A stretch of DNA of 64,000 bases from the NCBI GenBank assembly GCA_936440205.1, contig OW387135.1, forward strand, positions 35,876,792 to 35,940,791, written 5' to 3'. Below, piece after piece: positions 52,065-61,428 of this stretch. The number at the start of each line of letters is the position of its first letter. Positions within the stretch are counted from its first letter, which is position 1. Made by a program: the position numbers and the translations under genes. This DNA comes from Lepidonotus clava (taxonomy: Eukaryota; Annelida; Polychaeta; Phyllodocida; Polynoidae). Under the pieces are notes generated by a model, which was not told where the DNA came from, did no database searches, and saw nothing but the letters and a program-made list of their open reading frames with translations.

Positions 52065-52070
52065 TAAAAT
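52065..52070 (+). terminator. DRG2: Candidate DRG2 poly(A) signal
   Basis: AATAAA lies about 640 nt after the DRG2 stop codon, in AT-rich sequence. It is the first good match downstream, so the 3' UTR probably ends near 52090. Confidence 0.5.
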
Positions 52071-52090
52071 AATCTGTATAAAACACCAAG

Positions 52091-53722
52091 GCTTTAAGTT
52101 CTTGCATTTAGTTGCTTTAAAAATAATAATTATACATAAGAGGGGCGAATAGCCTTAGAACTTAAGATCCGATATTGAGATATCTGTGATGGTACATAAA
52201 GAGGTCACTACTACTGTACTTTTATTAAAACTAATTCAACACAGTATTTCACTGTATCCGAAGAGATAGTTGCACAGCGACTGAATGCTTGTTTCTCAAT
52301 AGGTGGCGGCAGCGGTGGGTGTTCCATCTGGCGTGGGATGGGAGTTTCTACATGTATTTCAATGTCTATAGTTAATACAACATAATGCTATACATGCATA
52401 TGGGTTTATTAAACTGACAGCAGTTAAAACCTTATCCCAGTCAAATTTTAACAAATGACTACATAAGCTCACACAAACTTCCGTTGGTACAGGGTTTTGT
52501 TTTGAAACGGACCACTGGACTGAATGTATGACATTTTCTAATATTAAGCTTTTGATTAAATCCTGACCAATGGGAAATCCTTAGGATCCCGTATCAACAT
52601 AACATAATACCATTCGTCTCAGCTCCCCACCAGCCACGGGTCAATTCTTTCTACTAATTCTCAGTCAGGGGCGTGTCGCGCTACCCCCACCATGTGGGTT
52701 TATTTGTCCAACCTCCTGTGGACTGTGACGGAACGTGTCTCGTTATAGCAAGAAGCAAATTCGAATTTATTTGTTTTATATAATCAGTTGGATACATCAC
52801 AAGAGAGATAGAGGACAATATCTTGAAATTGTAATATTGTAAAGGAATCCCATATCAACAGCATTAACAAGCACTTCAACCTGGTTTAAATAGCCCACTG
52901 GATTGCACGGTTGATGAAATGCATTCATTCTAAAATTTGATAAGCTTGAAAATAGATATGAACATCACCTGCCGTTGATAGTGCACACATATAGGAACAA
53001 TAAGTAATAATTGAAGCCTAAACGACGAAATACTAGAGGGTCCGTTTCCAAACAAAAACGGTTTACCTAGATATGTATAGAAGTCCATGTTATATAGGTG
53101 CCTCATTATGGGAAAACTCCTAGATCATGTTCAGTGGATAGCTGTTTGAAAAATATAGCAGAATAAAGTAAACGTAGGCCTATGGCAAACCGCCCGAAAG
53201 TTATTGTTGGTTATGCTATAACATGAACAAAGCCGAGAATTACAGACATACTAAATTTTTTTTTTTTTTTTCATGAAGTTGAGAAAAATATAGCTCTATG
53301 TTAAGATGATTTTAAACTGATTTCGGTATTGAAAATGCATGTACTTATTGAAAATTGCAACCACACCCATTACATACAGGACCCAGTAAAGGAGGGACAA
53401 GCGTAGTATGTTACATGTATTTCATATTTGACCCAGTTAGATTTTCTGTGCCAGAGTGTTTTGGAGCAACTGTTGAACTATTGTAAATGATTTGGGTATG
53501 TGAGGCAACATAATATACAGGCTAAAAAGGCCTCACACCGTCAATAAATATGTACATGCAGGCAGCAGAATAATAAGGTACCTTCCAGGCCATGCCAAAA
53601 TCTCGGAAAGGATGCAATCTATTGGCCACGTTGGGGGTATTCCCTCAATATTATTTGACTAGATTGGCTATCATTATAAAGATATACAATATGATAATTA
53701 GATATTTTGTATCATACACTAA
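52091..53722. other. Intergenic, nothing recognised
   Basis: AT-rich sequence with no convincing exon or repeat. There is a T homopolymer near 53257-53270. Confidence 0.5.
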
Positions 53723-53893
53723 GGGGCCTTCCAACAAGTATGTACGCACCAAGGGGGGGTGGGGGGGTCTGGAATCTTTGGAATTTTGCATACGTTCCGA
53801 TACAAATCCAATGCGTATTTTAGCATAAGGGGGGGTGGGGGGGGGGGGTCTAGAATTTGTCAATTTTTGCGTACGTACTAAATGGAAGGCCCC
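53723..53893. mobile_element. Palindromic MITE with TAA target duplication
   Basis: The 171-bp element has inverted ends starting GGGGCCTTCCA and including GTACGCA. TAA flanks it on both sides (53720-53722 and 53894-53896). Inside are two G-rich tracts, GGGGGGGTGGGGGGG and a longer one, each followed by TCTRGAAT and a CGTAC or CGTTC word. This suggests an internal duplication of about 80 bp. The TAA target duplication suggests the PIF/Harbinger group. It is non-autonomous. Confidence 0.85.
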
Positions 53894-54562
53894 TAAGGAA
53901 TATGACCTTTTTAGTGCTGTCTGATTTACCATATTATGTTAGTGTAAATAGTTTATATCAAGCTCTGAACAATTTAAATGAATAAATGATTTTTCACTTA
54001 ACCAATGAACTGCAGGATGCATTACATAACTGCTGATAATGGCAAGGTTCCTTGTGGCCATGGGTGACCAGGACCCTCCACGTTATTTTGTCTGTGGCCA
54101 GTTGCACAATGACTGATCGTTATATTGAACACTTTAAGATCACCTTAATCACATGCGCTTAACGGCGATGATTTACTTGTGATGCCACTTTTTTCAAATA
54201 GAAAGGACCTACAAGACCAATTCTGGAAATGCTTATGATCCAACGAAGTAATGTCAATATATGAGCCATTGAAACTATGGGCCTGTCATTATTGTCCATC
54301 TGAAAAGACATTATGGCCCAAATGAAAAATTTGTATGGTCCACCTGTGAAGTCATTATGGTCACCTGTAGATAGTTATTTTCCACATGGAAAGTCATTAT
54401 GGACCATTTAGAAGTAATTTTGGTCCATATATAACTGAACTATAGTAGGTTAAATATCCATTAAAGTGAAGTCGCGTGATTGCCTTGGTTATTAGCTAGC
54501 TCCTTCCGCAGTCTTCCTCTTCTTACTGCAGTTGTCCAATACATAATAATAGTTCCGTATTA

Positions 54563-54627
54563 TGTAAAACATCACACTCGCGTGAAAGTATGTTCTTTAT
54601 TATATCCTGTACATATATATATATTAT

Positions 54628-54666
<39 letters not shown>

Positions 54667-54911
54667 CCTGACAAGATCTCAATGACAATAAATAGTTCCA
54701 AAGAGTAGGATCCACTCAACCACACTCAGCCAATGCTCCCGCCAAGCTAAACAGTCTATCAGCTTCAATTCCAACTCCAGGAACAAGCTTCTAGAACCAA
54801 CCTTTCCAGAATGTTAAACTCACAACAACTATCAGCTCTCTAGCTGAGTGTTGCCCGTGCAGCACTTTATATATGGATAGAATAACAGTCTTCACTACAC
54901 TCCTCCCCTTT
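54563..54911 (-). mobile_element. LTR-retrotransposon remnant: one LTR with adjoining polypurine tract
   Basis: On the minus strand a purine tract AAAGGGGAGGAG (54911-54900) is directly followed by TGTAGTG. That opens an LTR-like segment of about 337 bp ending TTTTACA near 54563. Inside are a TATA-like word (TATATAAAG, about 54865-54873), an AATAAA-type signal (about 54597) and the (CA)n tract. The TG...CA ends, size and polypurine tract fit the 3' end of a Ty3/Gypsy-type element. No partner LTR and no coding region was seen, so it is an old fragment. Its age cannot be estimated without a second LTR. Confidence 0.4.
54628..54663. repeat. (TG)n microsatellite
   Basis: About 16 near-perfect TG dinucleotides after an (AT)n tract. 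Confidence 0.95.
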
Positions 54912-55324
54912 GACAAAGAGTAATTACTTTAGCCCTGCTTTAGTGTAAATACAAAGATGGCTCAACTCGAGCACAGACTGACCACCCGCGTCAGTACATA
55001 ACGTCTTTATGGACCCATTGGGTAGTCAACTCATAATGGATCAATCTGTTGGTCATTATGCCTAAGTACCTAATCATTACTGATTCACATTAATAAAAGT
55101 ATGGTAGGCACAAAATGTACATAAATAAGGGGCTGTACCCCAAACCTGGTCACATAGTAGTGCATATTGCAAATAACAAATAAGCATTGTTGATAAGCAC
55201 ATAAGTGTCATGAGTGATAACTGCAGTGGCCCATAATGACTCTACACCGACCCAACAGCGAATGATATTGAAATGTTTTGGTGTTGAACAACCATCCATA
55301 GTTACAATCAGTATTGTGCAACAG

Positions 55325-58300
55325 GCACTTCAGTTCCACTGGACAATGACCATGGACCATGACAGGTCTGGGTAAGACCCGATTGCTACTATGAAGACTG
55401 GGCCAAAAGGAGCCAGAAACCTATATTTCAACTGTCATAGTCATTTACAATGGTTGAAGTGCTACATTTAGAAGTAAGTTGTGAGTGCATAAAGTTGATG
55501 GAGAGATCAAACATAAGAGCTTTTTCGGCAATTAATGTAAAATTATTTCGATGGATAAAAAAGCAAGCTAAAAAACTTAAAAGGGGGCAACTTTCTTTTA
55601 GCGTAGAACTTCTTTTCAAAGTAATTCGACGTTAGGGTTGGGTTGCAAAAGATGCGCTCAAATTATGTGTCGCCTTTTATTCACCTCGCCCTGAGAAATA
55701 CATGTGACAACCCATAGAAATTATAAAAGTGACAAATTATGGCCTTCAAAGCACCTCTTAATTAACATTGAACTATTAGTTGCTTTTCATACCTATAGAT
55801 AATAAAAGTGATGGATATAATAGTTAAAATCACTTTAATCAGTTAACATATTATGTAGAATAGAAAAGACAAAACTTTGTGTACCATCTATGAAATGCCA
55901 TCAATTGTTTATAAGTGTATACTCATTTAGGTCTTGACCATTTAATGCTTTCCAAGGTTTGGTTTTGATTTACAGTAAATAAAATTCTCGTGTTTACACA
56001 TATAAAATGAGATATTATTGAGCCCTTTAGCCACGAAAACGATCGAGCGTGTCATTATTGGAAACCTTAGCTACTGTATCATCCGATATTGAAAACTCAA
56101 CACGAGACATGCGGCCTCGCCAACTGGAGAAACTGAAATCCATCAATCTGCATCTCAAGCTTTGAGATTTATTCAAAATGCTATTGAAAGACCCTTGCGA
56201 ATGTTATTATGTGCCATACAAAACATTTTAGAAGATTGCAGGGATTAGAGTTCTGAGGCCTTTATACGTCGACTTCATTGCAGATTACACTTCACCTTCA
56301 ATGAATAACCAGGAAAGCACGTTTACCGTTCCTTTTATTCGGATCGTTTCCCAGAAGTCAGACTCGGATTAAGGGGGATAACTAGGGATTGATGGCCACA
56401 GCACAGGCCTGCGTATAATCACGGGGTGGCAGCTAGCAATGACGATAAAGTGATTAATGAGGTGAGATTTGGTTTCTACTTTTTCACGACTATTCAGCGA
56501 CGTAAACATTAAACTTGACGCGGACAGGGCAGAATGGGGAGTTTGCCACCGACGGCGTAACCGTCATTACATTTATCATTTTATATATCCTTTTTGTTAA
56601 AAAAAACACAGTTAATCTATATGTTTATAAGGTCAAAATCTTGGGAGGGAGGGCAGAATTTGCCCTTACACCGAGGGGCAATGGAAAGATGTTCCTTATT
56701 CCCAAACGATATGGTTGACGAGATATGAAAGAATTGTATCTCATCAAATAATTGGAAACGCCAAGAAAATCCTTCTATAAATCCTATCTATACTGAATTA
56801 ATCTACCTCTAAAACCCCAACAGCAATCATTCCCACGTGTTGGAAATATTTGTAGATGTAAAGGTAAATAAAATTTTCCCCATCACCTTTTTTACCCACA
56901 CCTATTATTTCATATCTTTTCTTTTTGTGTTTGAATATGAGAAAAGGAATGATCACCAGAAATGACTGAAAGTGGCATTAATGGAAAGGATGAAAATGGA
57001 ATCTTAAAGTGCGAAAAAAAAGAATTGAAAATAAAGATTCCTTGGTTGGCGAACTGCAATGCCCATCATAATTTGATCTGCTGTTTTATGGATGGTTCTG
57101 TAAAGGGCGAGACCGAGACCTTTTTCTAAAATCCAGAAACAGGGGTTTTAATGCAAGCTTAGAAAGTGCAGGGAGAGGAAGAGCTGGGCTGGCTTGTCTT
57201 AAAAGCGAGGCCACGGGAGAAAAAACTGTTGTTTGGGGCATAACCTATACATGTTCTCTGGCATCATTCATGATAACCGTCGTCAAAACTTAACTCATTT
57301 CTACATAATGTGACCCTCTTATTTCTCTGTGTGTTAACCGTACAATAAAGATAAGACTGAATATAATCGTATGTGACTCCAAAGGAAATCCAAGCCTGGG
57401 AAACGTTTGTTTTACAAAAAACCTACCTCAAGACGTGAAACTGATTTGCCTTTGCCTAAAACCGAAGTACAGTTTCGCCTACTAGTGTCTTCAGCGACTG
57501 AATCCCGGGAATAGGAAAAGGGAAAAACAACATCCACGTCTGTGGTTTAAAATGTCTTAAACTCTAGCCTCACAATGACATTTCCTTAAATTACAAAGAT
57601 GGCCCCGGTTCCCATGGCAATTAGAAACATGAATGGATTGATATTTATTATTCATCAAACTTAAATAAATAACTGTTTCATTTCCACCGCATTATGTAAA
57701 TATGAGAAAATGGTTTTCAGTAAAAAAAAGATTAAGGATATTATTATTTTGTTAGCATTTTATATTACGTTCTCTGTGAATAATGACATCATATAATTAG
57801 TAGAGTCATATATATTGGTTATGGCATGTACAATACTGTCAATAAGATACAATTTATGTCGAAGCAAATCCAGACATGGATATCACGTCCTGGGAACCAG
57901 CGTTGTATATCTTGTCTAGTGAGCCATATGTATAATGCTTATCATCTTTACAATATGACCGTCCTCAGTGCAACGGTACCGAGCCTGAAGGAAGCAGGCA
58001 GAAGACGGCCTACCTTGACATGAGGAGGTCACGATTAGCCCAATCTGTCAGCGTTTTTCAGCGAGCAGCTCACCAGCAAACGATGAGCATGAAGAGCAGG
58101 GGTCAGTGGTGGTGACATGAGGGGCCGAGCTAATGGCCTGCTGGCCACTCGGCGAGTGGCTGAGGGCCGCCCGCCGCCACCACAGCCACCGACAAAAAGG
58201 ACGCCAAAAATCGCCATCCCGTGATTACGGTTTGTCCTATGTGAAAAAAAGACCAGGTGCCCGACCGCAAATTAGGACTAATTAATCAAGGTCTATACCG

Positions 58301-59950
58301 CATTGGGAATCGGTGAAAACAGCCTGGGAGGAGACCACCGTGAGGGATGGGCTTGTGCTGGGCCACGGTCATAAGAATAATCTGTCAAGTTTTCTTATAG
58401 ATAATCTATTATTGCGCATGGATATCGTGGGAACACAGTTGGCAATGTACATCTGCAGTAGGTCTCATGGAGGTTTATTATTTACGTATTTAACAAGGCT
58501 GTGTCAATATTGTTATAAACGATTAACAATGTACCATAATAAAAACTTACTTTGTACGTGATGTGTACGTCAGTAAAAAAACCAATTTCTTCTGCCTTTC
58601 CGAGTACGCTATGTTTAGACGTTTTCAATGCGGCGTTCACACTTTTGTTTGTAAGTAGTATATCGGGAAAGGGGTAAGAAATCAGGCGGAATAATTTTTG
58701 AATAGGGAGGCTAGTACGGTCCTTAATGCAGTTGTAATCATACGCTATCTTTTACATCTTTAGAGATATTTATCCCAGTTCCCATTCAAAGACAACAATT
58801 TAGATATGATAAGCCTACGTAATTAGAGAATCATCACTTATTCATTTGACGTTAAGGTCATGATATAGGATTATATGATCATTCAACGGCTATGATTTAA
58901 TTCAATGGTGGAATTTTGCAGATTGCTATTCATGATAGAGACAGGATTCCAAGTATCAATATGATTTATTCAATATATACATTTTTAAGTATGCGATGAT
59001 ACCATGTGTTTCCATATAAAACTTAAAACGCATTGGTACAGTAAAGTTACCCTGCCATTGCCCAGGGAAAACTCCTCGGCACCATACAATTCTTATAATA
59101 CCGTCCTAATCATATGACTAGTTAGGATCTTTTATAGCTTTAATTGTTTCTTTTTACAGTGTTTTACGGTTTTATGATTATACCTTTCACTATACACCCT
59201 GTTTATCAGTAGTGTTTATGCATTTGAAAAAGCACATGGTCCCAACAATTCAATAAAAATACCTTCATATGAAGCAATGCATTAATATACTTTGTATGTA
59301 CAGCTGTGGGCATTGTTTGTCAACATTGCAACTGGGACTTTTCATGAAAAATCGATCAGAAAAACAAAGAGAGATAAAATACTGCGGATTCTGTTCATCG
59401 TCATGGTTAATCATGCCAGCCAGCGCTTGTCAACAAATAGATAAAATCTCTAGCATAAACTACTCACATACACAGTTTTGTAGGATGGAAGCATACTGGC
59501 TCTCCAAATGGAAGCTTTATAATTATAATCCCCCAAGTAATTCGGGTCCACCTTTTCAGTTCTTACAGCAATGATAAGAATATACAAATTCTTGTCTTGG
59601 GGTAATATCAGTCAAATAGTCAGTTTGCGCAAGTTCTTTTCTTTGATTATTTGCTCATTGCTTGTAACAAGTTTAGGAATAATTATCTTTAAACTAAGCA
59701 TCAAGTAATATAAACTGCAGCGAAACTGAACTTGATGCAGTCTCCTGTTTTCAAAAAGCAATTTTGCTAATTTGAGTCTCTCCCTGAGTTGCTCACCTAA
59801 TTGAGTTCCCATCCTGAAGGAGCAGCTCATTAATACACTAACTCTGAATCATTAAGACCGTCATTGAAACGTAGCATCAAACCATTAATCCACCTTAGAA
59901 TAGTCCTCTGATAATGTAATGACGTCTGCAGCACCACATTAAGAGCTCCT
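55325..59950. other. Intergenic or 3'-flank sequence with candidate conserved islands
   Basis: No exon was recognised. GC-rich or motif-dense islands occur at about 56270-56450 (includes TAATCACG and GTGATTAATGAGG), 57060-57240, 57595-57720 and 58030-58240 (GCTAATGGCCTGCTGGCCAC and a Gly/Arg-type shadow frame on the minus strand). They resemble regulatory elements, but this cannot be shown from one sequence. Confidence 0.45.
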
Positions 59951-59952
59951 TC

Positions 59953-59958
59953 TTTATT
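59953..59958 (-). terminator. Poly(A) signal for the C2-domain gene
   Basis: The minus strand reads AATAAA, 104 nt past the stop codon at 60062. It implies a short 3' UTR of about 120 nt. Confidence 0.55.
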
Positions 59959-60061
59959 TAGTACAATCAAATCACTCCATGACTTAGAAAATTGGCATCA
60001 TAACTTCAGAGAGGGACAATTATTTGTTCATCACGTTGAGCGATGTGTGAGTATTGACAAG

Positions 60062-60275
60062 TTATTCGTCGGGGGAGCTGGTGGGCGTGACGAGGGGCGG
60101 GCAGACTCTGTGCCACTCGGTGATGGGCGTGCGGGCACTGCGGACCATCTCTGACCAGTGGGCCAGCCCCTCCTTCTGGGCGTACAGGTGGGACCCCACC
60201 GTCACGTGGCCGAACTCCACCCCCATCTGTCCCGGCCCGCCGTCAGCGTGCATCACCACCACGCCGAGTCGGAAA
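60062..60275 (-). CDS. Terminal exon of a synaptotagmin-like C2-domain protein (partial)
   Basis: The minus-strand exon begins after TTTTTTTGATTGCAG, a strong 3' splice site, and enters with one base completing an upstream codon. It encodes about 70 residues and ends in TAA. The sequence runs FRLGVVVMHADGGPGQMGVE, then FGHVTVGSHLYAQKEGLAHW, then SEMVRSARTPITEWHRVC. The pattern GxVxVG...GLxHWxEMxxxxRxPIxxWHxL is the signature of the last strands and C-terminal helix of a synaptotagmin C2B domain. These proteins bind membranes, often with Ca2+, in vesicle traffic. A short PPLVTPTSSPDE tail follows. Upstream exons are not in the window, so the subtype (Syt, Doc2 or a synaptotagmin-like relative) is not assigned. 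Confidence 0.8.
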
Positions 60276-60689
60276 CTGCAATCAAAAAAACAACACAGCT
60301 TATTAGTATTAGACCTGGACCCATGACATTGTTATAAACTTTGTCATACATATTGGTAACCCAGGGTTGTTTGAGTAATATGCACAAGAGTAAATCATGA
60401 TGTTTATTTGAATACAGTCTAGAGAGGAAATTTTAGAATGCACACTATTCTCCTTGTTAGAATACACACTATTTTCCTTGTCATTGAAGCTATCACGCCC
60501 AAAGCATACACTGAAAAAAGTGGGGATTAGAAAGTTAGTCATAAAGTCTAACTTTTTGCCAAAAACTTAGTCATTTTGACGGTGCATTTTTGTCCGAACT
60601 TTCTAACTTTTTTTTGACTAACCCATAGGCAAAATGACTAACTCAGATGAAAAAAATTGGTCATCCAAAACGAAAATTGCACATACATA

Positions 60690-60752
60690 TAGGGATTCGA
60701 ATCCAGGACCTCTCACACATGAGGCGGACTCCCTAACCACTACACTACTGAG
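60690..60752 (-). repeat. tRNA-like segment (SINE-head-like) inside the TA-site transposon
   Basis: The minus strand carries an A-box-like word (TAGTGTAGTGGTTAGGGAG) and a B-box-like word (GGATTCGAATCC) about 36 bp apart, the spacing of a tRNA gene. An anticodon-arm-like CGCCTCATGTGTGAGAGG lies between. The flanks do not form an acceptor stem, so it is not a functional tRNA. It is probably a tRNA pseudogene or a captured SINE head. Confidence 0.6.
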
Positions 60753-60901
60753 TCTTTGCAATTGAGAGGGGCCCAACGGGGTATATTAGGGGCAGTTGGG
60801 CTACTTGTTAGTCCAGGTTATGCTGATAGACCAGGTATTCACTCAACTCTTGTCCTGATTCATGTGTTCAGAGGAAAGTGTTTAGATAGATTGTACCACC
60901 T

Positions 60902-61106
60902 GGGCCCATACTTTCATAACTAATTAGGCTGATCAGATACATTTTGATTAGGGTTTCATGATCAGAAATGTTGTATTTGACAAAGATTAATAAAGTTCTG
61001 CAAAATAATCTCAAAGAGGGATTTTCATGATAGACAGAATTTGCATTTGTTAGACAATAATCGTAATTTCCCCGATTAGCTTAATTAGTTATGAAAATAT
61101 GGCCCC
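60902..61106. mobile_element. MITE, GGGCCCATA family, copy 2, nested in the TA-site transposon
   Basis: The 205-bp segment has inverted ends: GGGCCCATACTTTCATAACT and AATTAGGCTGATCA on the left; TTAATTAGTTATGAAAATA and TGGCCCC on the right. Internal words match the copy at 42709-42932. If the element is taken as GGCCC...GGCCC, CTG flanks both sides as a possible 3-bp target duplication. It sits inside the 60509-61428 element, so it is the younger insertion. Confidence 0.8.
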
Positions 61107-61428
61107 TGGCAGCCCTATGTTAGAAGGTTAGTCAATCTGACTAAGGGGTTTGAAATTTTTTTATTATCATAAAATAATCATTAAGTGGCATAATGCTTAT
61201 GTAACTGTGTAATTTTGCTTAAAGATGCATACTGATGATAATTAGGTCAATTAAACTATTGACTAACCTTAGGGTTAGAAAGTTAGTCAATTTGACTAAG
61301 CAGTTTGAATTATAATGGTTAGATGGAAAAAGAAAAGGTTAGAAAGTTAGACACTCTATGACTAACCCATGATTTTGATGGTAAAAGCCAGATTTGACTA
61401 AGTTTCTAACTTTTCACTTTTTTCAGTG

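Larger units (their letters stand above)
54099..55324. mobile_element. Possible composite inverted-repeat element with CATTATGG motifs
   Basis: Outer words GTTGCACAAT (54101-54110) and its reverse complement (55313-55322) are followed inward by similar sequence (TGATCGTTATATTGAACAC versus TGATTGTAACTAT...GTTCAACAC). Inside, the motif GTCATTATGGTCC or its reverse recurs on both sides of an LTR remnant, at about 54290-54425, 55010-55065 and 55230-55240. It looks like a degraded non-autonomous element later hit by an LTR element. No target duplication was identified. Confidence is low. Confidence 0.3.
60509..61428. mobile_element. Non-autonomous DNA transposon, TA target site, in the C2-gene intron
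   Basis: The 920-bp element has perfect terminal inverted repeats CACTGAAAAAAGTG and TA on both sides (60507-60508 and 61429-61430). The ends and interior are rich in AGAAAGTTAGTCA and TTGACTAA words, often as the near-palindrome TTAGTCAATTTGACTAA. These form about ten subterminal iterations. A TA target points to a Tc1/mariner-like or other TA-targeting superfamily. No transposase is encoded. It contains a tRNA-like segment and a nested MITE. It lies in the last intron of the C2-domain gene, 234 bp upstream of the terminal exon. Confidence 0.85.

Noticed and set aside
60690-60752. Functional tRNA gene
   Set aside because: A- and B-box words are present but the flanks do not pair as an acceptor stem.
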